DNA of 23,242 nucleotides, taken from positions 1 to 23,242 of the forward strand of contig UQKM01000026.1 in assembly GCA_900541685.1 (NCBI GenBank), written 5' to 3'. The notes under the pieces were generated by a model. That model saw only the letters and a program-made list of their open reading frames with translations. It made no database searches and had not been told where the DNA came from. Position numbers and translations under genes: made by a program. The stretch comes from an uncultured Collinsella sp. (GTDB taxonomy: Bacteria > Actinomycetota > Coriobacteriia > Coriobacteriales > Coriobacteriaceae). Of this stretch, positions 1 through 7,246 are shown piece by piece (positions within the stretch are counted from its first letter, which is position 1; each line of letters begins with the position of its first letter).

Positions 1-56
1 GCGGGTGGTTTCTGATGCGGCGCGCTGCGCGCCCCGCACAGGCTAAAGCCTTTAAC

Positions 57-86
57 AAAAAAGCTCGCCGGCTAGGCCGACGAGCT
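57..86 (-). terminator. Intrinsic terminator of tRNA-fMet
   Basis: Read on the minus strand, an 11-bp GC-rich stem (62-72 with 76-86, one G-U pair) with a 3-nt loop is followed by a run of T. It lies about 10 nt after the tRNA CCA end, so it fits as the tRNA terminator. Positions 1-56 hold another GC-rich hairpin (14-36) and no gene I can support. Confidence 0.85.
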
Positions 87-95
87 GCAAGTTCT

Positions 96-172
96 TGGTC
101 GCGGGGGCAGGATTTGAACCTACGACCTCCGGGTTATGAGCCCGGCGAGCTACCAGACTGCTCCACCCCGCA
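96..172 (-). tRNA. Initiator tRNA-Met (fMet, anticodon CAT)
   Basis: The minus strand folds as a full cloverleaf with an encoded CCA end. The anticodon loop reads CTCATAA, giving anticodon CAT. The anticodon stem carries three consecutive G-C pairs (GGG opposite CCC), the mark of initiator tRNA. The first acceptor position is U1-G72 and not a Watson-Crick pair, which is also expected for an initiator because a weak 1-72 pair permits formylation. The T arm (GGTTCAAAT core) is intact. An elongator tRNA-Met would lack both the GGG/CCC stem and the weak 1-72 pair. Confidence 0.95.
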
Positions 173-203
173 ATGTCTGGGCGCCTCATGTGCGCAAGAA
201 AGA

Positions 204-232
204 ATATTACGCGGGAGTTCGGTAAACGGCAA
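204..232 (-). promoter_or_regulatory. Sigma70-type promoter for tRNA-fMet
   Basis: On the minus strand a -35 box TTGCCG (227-232) is separated by exactly 17 nt from a -10 box TAATAT (204-209). Transcription would start near 197, about 25 nt before the mature tRNA 5' end. This is the best-formed promoter in the window. Confidence 0.75.
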
Positions 233-368
233 GGAAAATCTCGTAGAGCATAATTCCTTCATATTTAAACCCCTCAGCCCCTATCACCGTAAACGAATCG
301 CGGCCGAGCGCCGTCGACGGCGCGTATACAATGGTGCGCGTCCTTTTATGCCAACACTGGGAGTAGAC

Positions 369-1142
369 ATGCTGCTCGCTATCGATATGGGAAACACGCA
401 GACGGCCATGGGCCTGTTCGACGGAGACGAGCTGGTGCAGTCGTGGCGCATGCCCACCGACCGCTCCTATACCGCCGACGAGATCCACGTGCGCCTGATG
501 GGTTTCTTTAAGATGTACGGCCTCTCGCTCGATGCGGTTGACGCGATCGCCTTTGCGGGCGTGGTGCCGCAGCTCTCGCGCGAGTGGCACGCCGTGGCCG
601 ACCGCATTGCCGCAGACGCCATCGTCATCGGGCCGCAGACGGCCGCCGTGACCAAGCTGCGCGCGGCGCGTCCCCAAGCCGTAGGCGCCGATCGCGTCGC
701 TAACGCCGTTGCGGCCGAAACTTTCTACGGCGCGCCGGCAATCGTGGTGGACTTTGGCACCGCGACCAATATCGACGTCATCGATGAGGACGGTTATTAC
801 ATTGGCGGAGCGATCGCGCCGGGCATCCGCATCTCCATGGACGCGCTTGCCGCCCGTGCCGCCAAGCTCGCCAGCGTGCCGCTCGAGGCGCCCGAGCATG
901 CCATCGGCCGCGATACCGAGGAGTGCATCAAGGTCGGCGCCGTGGTGGGCGCTGCTGCCATGGCCGAGGGCCTGGTCGAGCGCATGAAGCGCGAGCTGGG
1001 CCGCGAGGATGCCACCGTTATCGCCACGGGCGGTCTCGCCGGCATCGTCGCCGATTCGACCGATGCCTTCGACGTGGTCGACGGACAGCTCACCATCAAG
1101 GGCATCTGCGAAATCTACCGCCGCATGCAGGAGCTGGGGTAA
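369..1142 (+). CDS. coaX: Type III pantothenate kinase
   Basis: CoaX phosphorylates pantothenate with ATP, the first step of coenzyme A synthesis, in the cytoplasm. The 257-aa protein starts MLLAIDMGNTQT, the family's N-terminal phosphate-binding D-x-GNT motif. GADRVAN lies in the middle, followed by DFGTATNID and GGAIAPGIRISMDAL, all typical of the ASKHA-fold type III enzyme. Length matches the usual ~255 aa. I chose the ATG at 369 because GGGAG (359-363) sits 5 nt upstream and family members begin right at the D-x-GNT strand. An in-frame ATG at 348 would add MPTLGVD and cannot be excluded. The reading frame stays open back to 15, but that part crosses the tRNA and is not coding. A TATACAAT box lies at 325-332 without a clear -35. 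coaX is often next to birA, and here a BirA-like gene lies convergent beyond the ATPase cassette. Confidence 0.93.
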   Translation: MLLAIDMGNTQTAMGLFDGDELVQSWRMPTDRSYTADEIHVRLMGFFKMYGLSLDAVDAIAFAGVVPQLSREWHAVADRIAADAIVIGPQTAAVTKLRAARPQAVGADRVANAVAAETFYGAPAIVVDFGTATNIDVIDEDGYYIGGAIAPGIRISMDALAARAAKLASVPLEAPEHAIGRDTEECIKVGAVVGAAAMAEGLVERMKRELGREDATVIATGGLAGIVADSTDAFDVVDGQLTIKGICEIYRRMQELG

Positions 1143-1197
1143 GGCAGGGGCTTAAGTCGAGCACGGGCGCGAGCGGCGGACTAAGCAATGCATCGGT

Positions 1198-1240
1198 CCT
1201 ATTCCTCAAAAACGAAATTTTTTCAGTTTTGAGGAATAGG
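1198..1240. repeat. 43-nt near-palindrome, copy 1 (3' of ATPase gene)
   Basis: The unit runs from CCTATTCCTC to GAGGAATAGG with an A/T-rich centre. The two arms pair apart from two mismatches around 1212. It differs from copy 3 (2556-2598) at a single central base and lies in the same orientation, so the two form 43-nt direct repeats around the ATPase gene. It ends 7 nt before the ATPase stop codon. The stem is AT-rich with no clean T run, so it is a poor intrinsic terminator. Confidence 0.9.
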
Positions 1241-1247
1241 CTTTCTG

Positions 1248-2444
1248 CTACGCCTCGCCGCACAACCACCTCGCCAGGTCCACGATCTGCACTCCGTCGC
1301 GATCCGTGGCCTCGTGATGCGTGCGGGCGAGAATCATCTTGGGATACGCATCGCCAATGCTCAGCAGTGGCGAAATCTCGCGTTCAAATGTCTTATCCGA
1401 GCTGATGTCGTCGCTCACCTGAATGTAGAGTTTCTCGCTCCGCTTGATTGCTACAAAGTCTATTTCCTTTTTATAGAGCACGCCGACGTATACCTCGTAT
1501 CCGCGACGCAGCAGCTCAATTGCCACCATGTTCTCGTATACGCGTCCCCAATCCATATCACGTGTACCAAGAAGCGCATATTTAAACGCATGGTCCGCCA
1601 GATAGTACTTCTCGCCGCTCTTAAGGTATTTTTTGCCGCGAATGTCGTACCGACGAACTTTATAGAAGGCAAACGCATCGCACAGGTACCCCATGTACGT
1701 GCCGACCGTCTTGTTCGTAATCTTTAACCCATCCGCATTTAATGCATCAGTAATGTTGCGTGCCGACGTAATGTTGGAAACGTTGTCCATCATGTAATCG
1801 GCAATGCGCAGCAGCGCCGATTCGTTTCTCACGTTATGCCGCTGCACGATATCTCTCACAATGAGCGTCTTGAAGACGTTGGAGAGATATTGATAGCGCT
1901 GCTCCTGCAGTGGATAAGGGTAAGAGCCGGACATACCGCCGGTTCTCGCGTACTCATCGAAGTCGCGGTCGACCTCGCCCTCGTCGCCATAGAGACGATA
2001 CTCCTCAAACGAGAATGGGAAAACCTCGATCTCGAACGTACGCCCCGTAAAGAGCGTCGACAGATCGCTCGACAGCAAAAAGGCATTCGATCCGGTAATG
2101 AATATGTCGTACTGCTCGGATGCGTGAAGGCTATTGATCGCACGCTCAAAACCGTCGCACATCTGAACTTCATCGATAAGCAGAAAGTTTTGTTTGCCGG
2201 ACACTCGATGCTCTTTTACATAGGCGAGCAGCGCGTGATACTCGAGCAGGTTCTCGAACTCATCGAGGTTGTAGTTGATATGGATGACATTCGAATTGGA
2301 CAGATGTGCCTCCACGTAATCGCGGAGGGCCTCGAGCAATTTTGATTTACCGCTACGACGGATGCCCGTGATGACCTTGATGTCCGGCACGCCAATAAGA
2401 CTCGCCAACGTGTCCATATATGACGTTCTATTGATGAGTTTCAT
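1248..2444 (-). CDS. AAA-type ATPase with C-terminal DUF4143 nuclease-like domain
   Basis: The 398-aa protein has an N-terminal AAA P-loop domain: Walker A GIRRSGKSKLL (27-37), Walker B FLLIDEVQ (87-94) and a sensor-like ITGSNA (116-121). From about residue 195 it becomes DUF4143, with a winged-helix-like stretch. It ends in a PD-(D/E)XK-like core, with Glu in YENMVAIEL, KEIDFVAI and then LYIQVSD, where the usual E-x-K is Q-V-S. The family is widespread in gut bacteria and its biochemical role is unsettled; DNA binding or cleavage is inference. The ATG at 2444 has a strong GAGGAGG Shine-Dalgarno. By eye the gene is clearly AT-richer than its neighbours, which suggests transfer. It stands alone between convergent coaX and the birA-like gene. 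Two palindromes lie upstream of its start and one downstream of its stop. Confidence 0.9.
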   Translation of the reverse strand: MKLINRTSYMDTLASLIGVPDIKVITGIRRSGKSKLLEALRDYVEAHLSNSNVIHINYNLDEFENLLEYHALLAYVKEHRVSGKQNFLLIDEVQMCDGFERAINSLHASEQYDIFITGSNAFLLSSDLSTLFTGRTFEIEVFPFSFEEYRLYGDEGEVDRDFDEYARTGGMSGSYPYPLQEQRYQYLSNVFKTLIVRDIVQRHNVRNESALLRIADYMMDNVSNITSARNITDALNADGLKITNKTVGTYMGYLCDAFAFYKVRRYDIRGKKYLKSGEKYYLADHAFKYALLGTRDMDWGRVYENMVAIELLRRGYEVYVGVLYKKEIDFVAIKRSEKLYIQVSDDISSDKTFEREISPLLSIGDAYPKMILARTHHEATDRDGVQIVDLARWLCGEA

Positions 2445-2470
2445 CGGGGCCTCCTCGCGGTCTTTTATCG

Positions 2471-2512
2471 CTATTCCTCAAAACTGAAAAATTTTCAGTT
2501 TTGAGGAATAGG
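2471..2512. repeat. Palindrome copy 2 (nearest upstream of ATPase start)
   Basis: The core 2471-2511 is a perfect palindrome: two 20-nt arms around one central base at 2491. It shares the ends CTATTCCTC and GAGGAATAG with copies 1 and 3 but carries AAAACTGAAA in both arms, whereas they have AAAAACGAAA in the left arm. It lies 27 nt before the ATPase start codon, between the likely promoter zone and the Shine-Dalgarno, so it could be an operator or an mRNA hairpin. Confidence 0.9.
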
Positions 2513-2555
2513 CTCTATAGCGAATATACCTCGCGAAAGACCGAGCCGCCTTAAT

Positions 2556-2598
2556 CCTATTCCTCAAAAACGAAAATTTTTCAGTTTTGAGGAATAGG
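2556..2598. repeat. 43-nt near-palindrome, copy 3 (outer boundary)
   Basis: This copy matches copy 1 in 42 of 43 bases and in orientation, and is separated from copy 2 by 43 nt of unrelated AT-rich sequence. With copy 1 it bounds the ATPase cassette (1198-2598). The arms pair except for the same two mismatches seen in copy 1. Confidence 0.9.
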
Positions 2599-2630
2599 GC
2601 GCTGGCAACCCATTCCCCAGATAGGCGAAA

Positions 2631-2656
2631 CCCTCCCCGGCACAGGCCGAGGAGGG
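2631..2656 (-). terminator. Probable terminator after the birA-like gene
   Basis: An 11-bp GC-rich stem with one G-U pair and a 4-nt loop lies 40 nt beyond the stop of the minus-strand birA-like gene. On the minus strand only TTT follows, and on the plus strand a T-rich stretch follows, so strength and direction are uncertain. Confidence 0.55.
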
Positions 2657-2696
2657 TCTTGTTGTCATGTCTATCTTTGGGCGCGAACGCCCCGCG

Positions 2697-3398
2697 TTAC
2701 AGCCCGCGAATCCGTACGGCCTCGGGCGGAAACTCCTGCTCGCCGGCATCGGTCTTGATGGTCGCGCGGCCCCAGATGTCCAGGCCCGCAAACACACCGA
2801 CCGCAAGCGGCAAACCGTTGGGCGACACCGCCGCAACCTGACGACCCAGCAGCGGCACCATATCGAAGTACTCACCCAGCACCGGAGCCAGCGGGCCGGC
2901 AGCGCCCTGTGGTGTGTTGGCGGCAACCGCCCAGGTGTCCACGCGGGTCAGCACGGCGGTGGCCAATGCCTCGACCAGCACCTCGTCGGCCATATCCACG
3001 CCAAGCTCGCCCAGCGCCGCACGTTCAATATCAACCGTCACCGCGGCAAACATGCCCGCAGCACCGGCACCGCCGTTCACGGCAACACGCGCGAGCGACG
3101 TCTCAAACGCAGGCGCACCGCACACGATGTCACTCGGCCACTGGATACCCACCTTACCGGCAAGGCCCAGGCCCGGCGTCGACGTCGTGCCCACGAGCGC
3201 GTCCATCATGCCCATCGCGGCCACAAACGGAAGACCGTGAAAGGCGTGCATGTTCACGTCGGGGCGAACGACCAGCGAAAACGTCAGCGAAGCATCGCCC
3301 GCGCTCCACGCGCACCAGCCCGCGGACACGCCCTCGCGGCCCGCGTCACGCGCCGCGTCGAGCTCGGTGCCGGCGGCAACAGCATTCATCTCGATCAT
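2697..3398 (-). CDS. BirA-like biotin protein ligase, degenerate active site
   Basis: The 233-aa protein resembles the catalytic plus C-terminal part of biotin-[protein] ligases, which attach biotin to carboxylase carrier proteins. Recognisable parts are LTFSLVVRPD (38-47), the KWPND-like segment IQWPSD (85-90), a central strand region around 112-125, and a C-terminal SH3-like end (LLGRQVAAV...GVFAGLDIWGRATIKT). The glycine/arginine loop GRGRxGR that binds biotinyl-AMP is missing; DAGREGVSAGW occupies its place. The lysine of KWPND is Gln86. It has no N-terminal helix-turn-helix. The start ATG directly abuts the folP-folK stop (TAGATG), so translation is probably coupled; Met4 is an alternative. 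It may be a diverged ligase or a non-catalytic relative, and I leave the symbol empty. Confidence 0.7.
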   Translation of the reverse strand: MIEMNAVAAGTELDAARDAGREGVSAGWCAWSAGDASLTFSLVVRPDVNMHAFHGLPFVAAMGMMDALVGTTSTPGLGLAGKVGIQWPSDIVCGAPAFETSLARVAVNGGAGAAGMFAAVTVDIERAALGELGVDMADEVLVEALATAVLTRVDTWAVAANTPQGAAGPLAPVLGEYFDMVPLLGRQVAAVSPNGLPLAVGVFAGLDIWGRATIKTDAGEQEFPPEAVRIRGL

Positions 3399-5129
3399 CT
3401 ACATGCGCCCCAATTCGCCCACGATATGGCCCACGCGGTCCTCGGGCTCCTTGACCTCGACGCCGTTGTAGCGGAAGAACCGCGCCGGATCGTGCATCAG
3501 ATCCTCGAGCGGCACCAGCACAAAGTCGCGCTCGCCGATCAGCGGATGCGGCAGGCGCAGCTTTTTGCCCCCGTGGGTCTCGCCGTCCATCCACAGCAGA
3601 TCCAGGTCGATGGTGCGCGGGCCGTTGGCCTTGGCCTTTTTGGAGCGGTCGCGCCCCAGCTCGGCCTCGATCTTCATGAGCTCGTCGAGCAGCACCAGCG
3701 GCGCCAGCTCGGTCTTAATCTCGATGACGGCGTTGGCAAACGCGTCCTGGCGCATCTCGTAGGCCGGCTCGCTCTCGTAGATCTTGGAGGAGTTGGACAC
3801 GCAGGTGAGTGGAATCTCGGCGATCATGTCGCGTGCGGCGCGGATGTTGTCACAGCGATGCCCCAGGTTGGAGCCCACGGCCACAAACGCGCGGCGCGGC
3901 TGCGGCTTGGCAACCGCCCAGTAGCCGTTCAGGAACTGCGCAAAACCCGCGGCGTCGTGCACGCGCACGATGTTGGCACCGGCCTGGATGGCGCCCAGGC
4001 ACACGCCAAACGTAGCGGCATCGCGCTCGGCGGCCTCGGTCACGCCCGAGACGGCGCCCACAAAGCGCTTGCGCGATACGGCGCACATGAGCGGATAGCC
4101 CAGCGACGCCATCTTGGCAGTCTCGCGCTGGATGACGATGCCCTCGTTGGCCGTCTTGCCAAAGCCCGGACCGGGATCGATGCAGATGCGGTCGCGCGAC
4201 ACGCCGGCGTGGATGAGCGCGCGGGCCTGGTCGGACAGAAAGCCCATGACGCGGCGCATGATGGGCGCCGAATCGGGCAGGGTGAAGCGGCGGAGCTGCG
4301 AGGTGGGCACGTGGGCTTCCTCGCGGCGGGCGCTGCGGCGCATCATGGCGGCCAGGCGGTCATTGGGCTCCGATGCGGCCTCGGTGGCCTCGGGCGCGGG
4401 CGCGACGGTCTCGGCAGCAGCAGCCTGCTCGGCGGCCGGCGTCTCCTGCTCGCTTGCAGGCTCGGTCGCGGGCTCAGGTTCGCCAAACGGCAACGAGGGC
4501 TGCACCACGCCACCCGGAAGCTTGGCCTCCGGCTTAGGCTCGCCCAGCAACTTGCCGCGACGGCGGCGAGCCGGCTTCTCGGCCTCACGCGCGGCCTCGG
4601 CAGCCGCCTCGCGCGCCTTCTCGGCAACAAACGCCGCCGCCGAGGTATCGAGCTGCACCGTTGCGTGCGTGCGGGTAGGCGCGGCGACCTCGCCGGCATG
4701 CATCACGATGACACCGCAGGTGCTCGTCTTAACAAACTCGACCATCTTGGGGTCGGTGAAGCCGGTCACGTCGTTGACGATCGAGGCGCCGCAGCGCACG
4801 GCCGCCTTAGCAACCGCCACGTGGCGCGTGTCGATCGAGACGATGGCGCCCTCTTTGGCCAGCGCGCGCACCACGGGCAGCACGCGGCGAGCCTCCTCGT
4901 CGGGATTGACCGGGGTAAATCCGGGGCGCGTGGACTCGCCGCCCACGTCGATGATGTCGGCGCCGGCGTCGAGCATCGCCAGGCCGTACTCGATGGCGGC
5001 ATCCGGGTCGAAGTGCTCCCCGCCGTCGCTAAACGAATCGGGCGTCACGTTGAGGACGCCCATGATGCGCGGACGGTCAAAGCTGAGCTCATACTTTCCG
5101 CACCGCCATGTCTTGCTGTCGTTCGCCAT
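3399..5129 (-). CDS. folP-folK: Fused dihydropteroate synthase / HPPK (FolP-FolK)
   Basis: The 576-aa cytoplasmic enzyme covers two consecutive steps of folate synthesis. Residues ~20-405 are DHPS, which joins pterin pyrophosphate to p-aminobenzoate: MGVLNVTPDSFSDGG (23-37), DVGGESTRPG (61-70), SID (98-100), ND (119-120), IDPGPGFGKT (317-326), SRKRF (352-356), RVHD (389-392). Residues ~412-576 are HPPK, which pyrophosphorylates 6-hydroxymethyl-dihydropterin: AVGSNLG (417-423), YESEPAYE (451-458), GPRTIDLDLL (503-512), LPHPL (526-530). DHPS is split by a ~140-aa Ala/Glu/Pro-rich insertion (about 148-288). The order is DHPS first, the reverse of the eukaryotic HPPK-DHPS fusion. The start at 5129 is set by AGGAGG (5136-5141) with 6 nt spacing; the ATG at 5135 touches the Shine-Dalgarno. 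The frame remains open upstream to 5540, but that part lies in sir2. Confidence 0.93.
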   Translation of the reverse strand: MANDSKTWRCGKYELSFDRPRIMGVLNVTPDSFSDGGEHFDPDAAIEYGLAMLDAGADIIDVGGESTRPGFTPVNPDEEARRVLPVVRALAKEGAIVSIDTRHVAVAKAAVRCGASIVNDVTGFTDPKMVEFVKTSTCGVIVMHAGEVAAPTRTHATVQLDTSAAAFVAEKAREAAAEAAREAEKPARRRRGKLLGEPKPEAKLPGGVVQPSLPFGEPEPATEPASEQETPAAEQAAAAETVAPAPEATEAASEPNDRLAAMMRRSARREEAHVPTSQLRRFTLPDSAPIMRRVMGFLSDQARALIHAGVSRDRICIDPGPGFGKTANEGIVIQRETAKMASLGYPLMCAVSRKRFVGAVSGVTEAAERDAATFGVCLGAIQAGANIVRVHDAAGFAQFLNGYWAVAKPQPRRAFVAVGSNLGHRCDNIRAARDMIAEIPLTCVSNSSKIYESEPAYEMRQDAFANAVIEIKTELAPLVLLDELMKIEAELGRDRSKKAKANGPRTIDLDLLWMDGETHGGKKLRLPHPLIGERDFVLVPLEDLMHDPARFFRYNGVEVKEPEDRVGHIVGELGRM

Positions 5130-5151
5130 GAACATCCTCCTAAAATGCCCA

Positions 5152-5210
5152 CGCCGCCGAGCTTGGGGAGCTGGCGGCGGGGTCGCTTTGCACTCAGTCT
5201 TTCTATTGTA
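5152..5210 (-). promoter_or_regulatory. Leader of folP-folK: -10 box and GC hairpin
   Basis: On the minus strand a TACAAT box (5205-5210) lies 15 nt past the sir2 stop, with only a weak TTGCGT about 19 nt upstream as -35. It is followed by a strong hairpin (5152-5179, arms CGCCGCC-AGCT with one bulge) and TTTT just before the folP Shine-Dalgarno. The hairpin could end sir2 transcripts or attenuate folP. Confidence 0.4.
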
Positions 5211-5224
5211 TCCGCGCACACGGG

Positions 5225-5977
5225 CTAGAACGCAAACGCGGCCGCGATGTCGCAAGAAATCAGCAGGTCGGCATTTGCATCCTGATCGGTAGGCGCCAAA
5301 TTGCAAATGGCCAGCGTATCGCCAGTAAAGTAACGCGTAAGGCCTGCCGCCGGATACACCACGAGCGAGGTCCCGCCCACAATGAGGGCATCGGCCGCGG
5401 CGATGGCGGCAACGGCACCGGTCAACACACGCTCGTCGAGCGGCTCTTCGTAGAGCACCACATCGGGCTTGATGCGACCACCGCACGCGGGGCACACGGG
5501 CACGCCCGCGGCGTCCTCGTGCTCGCGCGAGCAAATCCACTCGGCGCTATAGACCGCGCCGCACGACTGGCAAATGTTGCGATGGACCGATCCGTGCAAC
5601 TCAAACACGCGCTGCGAGCCCGCCATCTGATGCAAGCCGTCGATGTTTTGCGTCACCACGGCATCGAGCTTGCCAGCTCGCTCCAGCTCGGCCAGCTTGG
5701 TGTGGCAGCGGTTGGGCTTAGCGTTAAGCGCGATCATCTTGGTTCGGTAAAAGTCGAAGAACTCCGCCGGATGTGTCTCGTAAAAGCTATGCGAGAGCAT
5801 AGTCTCGGGCGGATAGGCAAACTGCTGATGATACAGGCCGTCCACGCTGCGGAAATCGGGAATGCCGCTTGCCGTGGAAACACCAGCGCCGCCAAAGAAC
5901 ACCACACGCCCGTGGGTATTGAACAGCTCCGCCAGCGCGGTGGAGGCCTGCTTGGGATCTGTTATCGCTTGCGTCAT
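5225..5977 (-). CDS. NAD-dependent protein deacylase (sirtuin)
   Basis: This 250-aa protein is a bacterial Sir2/CobB-type enzyme that removes acyl groups from lysines using NAD+. It shows the NAD motif GAGVSTASGIPDFRS, the TQNIDGLHQMAG motif, the catalytic His in LHGS, and four zinc cysteines in two pairs (CQSC, then CPAC after about 27 residues). KPDVVLYEEPLDE and VGGTSLVVYPAAGL complete the fold. The ATG at 5977 is preceded by GGAGGA at good spacing. The open frame continues to 6343 across the exonuclease gene and is not coding there. It is divergent from the exonuclease III gene, with 114 nt between them. The folP-folK gene follows on the same strand after 95 nt. Confidence 0.93.
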   Translation of the reverse strand: MTQAITDPKQASTALAELFNTHGRVVFFGGAGVSTASGIPDFRSVDGLYHQQFAYPPETMLSHSFYETHPAEFFDFYRTKMIALNAKPNRCHTKLAELERAGKLDAVVTQNIDGLHQMAGSQRVFELHGSVHRNICQSCGAVYSAEWICSREHEDAAGVPVCPACGGRIKPDVVLYEEPLDERVLTGAVAAIAAADALIVGGTSLVVYPAAGLTRYFTGDTLAICNLAPTDQDANADLLISCDIAAAFAF

Positions 5978-6091
5978 GTTTGTCCTCCGTCCATGTTGGT
6001 CGGGGCGGCTGCGATTGCGCCGTCGCCCACGGAGCCCACCCCGCCCCTGTTGCGCTAATCTTAAGCCTGCCAACCCCGTCGAAAGGACACC

Positions 6092-6910
6092 ATGCCTCAG
6101 ACTTACACTTTCGCCTCGTGGAACGTCAACGGCCTGCGCGCCGTGCTCAAAAAGGACCCGAGCTTTATCCAGATCGCGCAAGAACTCGACGTCGATATCC
6201 TGGCGCTGCAAGAGACCAAGCTGCAAGAAGGCCAGGTCGATATTGACCTGCCCGGCTATCACCAAACCTGGAGCTACGCCGAGCGTAAAGGCTATTCGGG
6301 CACTGCGGTCTTTAGCCGCCAGGAACCGCTGCGCGTGCTGCACGCCGACGCGCTGCTACCCTACGCCGGCGAGGGTGAGGCGGCCGAGCTCGTCGCCCAA
6401 GCCGTAACCGAGGGCCGCGTCTGCGCGCTCGAGTTCGACAAGTTTTGGTTTGTCGACGTCTATACGCCCAACGCCCAAAATGAACTCGCCCGCATCGACG
6501 TGCGCATGGCGTGGGACGATGCCTACCGCGGCTTTTTGAACGCGCTTGAGCACGAGTGCGGCAAGCCCGTCGTGACCTGCGGCGACTTTAACGTGGCGCA
6601 CGAGGAGATCGACCTTAAGAACCCCAAGTCCAACCGCGGCAACGCAGGCTTTTCGGACGAAGAGCGCGGCAAGTTTACCGAGCTGCTCGACGCCGGTTTT
6701 ACCGATACCTGGCGCGCGGCAAACCCCGACGTCGAGGGCGTCTACAGCTGGTGGAGCTATCGCTTTAATGCCCGCAAGAACAACGCCGGCTGGCGCATCG
6801 ACTACTTCCTGGTAAGCGACGCAATCGCCGACAACGTACGCGACACCGGCATCCGCGGCGACATCTTTGGCAGTGACCACTGCCCCGTCACCCTCACCCT
6901 AGAGCTCTAG
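6092..6910 (+). CDS. xth: Exodeoxyribonuclease III / AP endonuclease
   Basis: The 272-aa protein is an Xth/ExoA-type enzyme of base excision repair: it cuts DNA 5' of abasic sites and degrades 3' ends. The endonuclease/exonuclease/phosphatase fold is clear: FASWNVNGLRA (metal-site Asn), LALQETKLQ (metal-site Glu), GDFNVAHEEIDL (catalytic Asp and Asn), NNAGWRIDYFLVS and the C-terminal SDHCPV with the catalytic Asp-His pair. Length is the usual 250-275 aa. AAAGGA lies just upstream of the ATG at 6092. It is transcribed alone, divergent from sir2, and a terminator hairpin lies at 7051. Confidence 0.95.
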   Translation: MPQTYTFASWNVNGLRAVLKKDPSFIQIAQELDVDILALQETKLQEGQVDIDLPGYHQTWSYAERKGYSGTAVFSRQEPLRVLHADALLPYAGEGEAAELVAQAVTEGRVCALEFDKFWFVDVYTPNAQNELARIDVRMAWDDAYRGFLNALEHECGKPVVTCGDFNVAHEEIDLKNPKSNRGNAGFSDEERGKFTELLDAGFTDTWRAANPDVEGVYSWWSYRFNARKNNAGWRIDYFLVSDAIADNVRDTGIRGDIFGSDHCPVTLTLEL

Positions 6911-6983
6911 CCCCAACTAATCCCCTGGGGACGGAGGAAAAGGGATCATTTTCACCTCGCGAGGGCATCCACGCGGCCCGCTT

Positions 6984-7143
6984 GTCACGAAACTGGCCCA
7001 TCTACTACGTTTAAGCCACCACCCTCAACCACAGCGAACAACGCAAAAAGAAAACCGCAGGTAGAAAGCCTGCGGTTTTTCATAAAACGCGGTTGTGTTT
7101 GGGGGTGTCGGGCCAAACATAGTAGATAGGCCGATTCCGTGGC
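6984..7143. repeat. Imperfect 29-bp inverted repeat around a terminator
   Basis: Positions 6984-7012 and 7115-7143 are inverted copies with about six mismatches; the conserved core is GGCCYATCTACTAYGTTT (6995-7012). They enclose the terminator hairpin at 7051-7079, giving a nested stem of about 160 nt. Confidence 0.75.
7051..7080 (+). terminator. Intrinsic terminator (bidirectional shape)
   Basis: A perfect 11-bp stem (7051-7061 with 7069-7079, AAAACCGCAGG) with a 7-nt loop ends in a T run on the plus strand and is preceded by A residues. It is 140 nt past the exonuclease gene and could end transcripts from both directions. The half-sequence AAAACCGCAGGTA recurs near 7310. Confidence 0.75.
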
Positions 7144-7246
7144 GGGCGGGTTCAGCTGATTCCCTGGGAACGTCTGGAGGCGAAAGAAAACGGATCAATT
7201 TGGCTCTCTGAGGGCCACGATGCCCGTCGTATCAGCCGGCTATTTC

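Larger units (their letters stand above)
6915..7200. repeat. Pair of diverged direct repeats in a gene-free stretch
   Basis: The stretch 6911-7445 (535 nt) has no gene I can support. Near 6915 and again near 7158 the same module occurs: CTAATCCCCTGGGGACG, later CTGATTCCCTGGGAACG, each followed by purine-rich sequence and GGATCATTTT or GGATCAATTT, then a GAGGGC segment. Similarity is by eye, roughly 70 percent with gaps. The first copy begins just past the exonuclease stop. Confidence 0.6.

Noticed and set aside
96..172. Elongator tRNA-Met or tRNA-Ile2
   Set aside because: The GGG/CCC anticodon stem and the weak U1-G72 pair identify the initiator.
15..368. Upstream extension of the coaX frame
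   Set aside because: It runs antisense through the tRNA-fMet gene and its promoter; the family start and Shine-Dalgarno are at 369.
1198..1240. Palindromes around the ATPase as intrinsic terminators
   Set aside because: The stems are AT-rich and no T run follows; two of the three lie upstream of the gene and not at a transcript end.
2667..5228. An 853-codon plus-strand frame
   Set aside because: It is Arg/His-rich antisense shadow of the birA-like gene and folP-folK, whose motifs are clear; no family resemblance and no suitable start.
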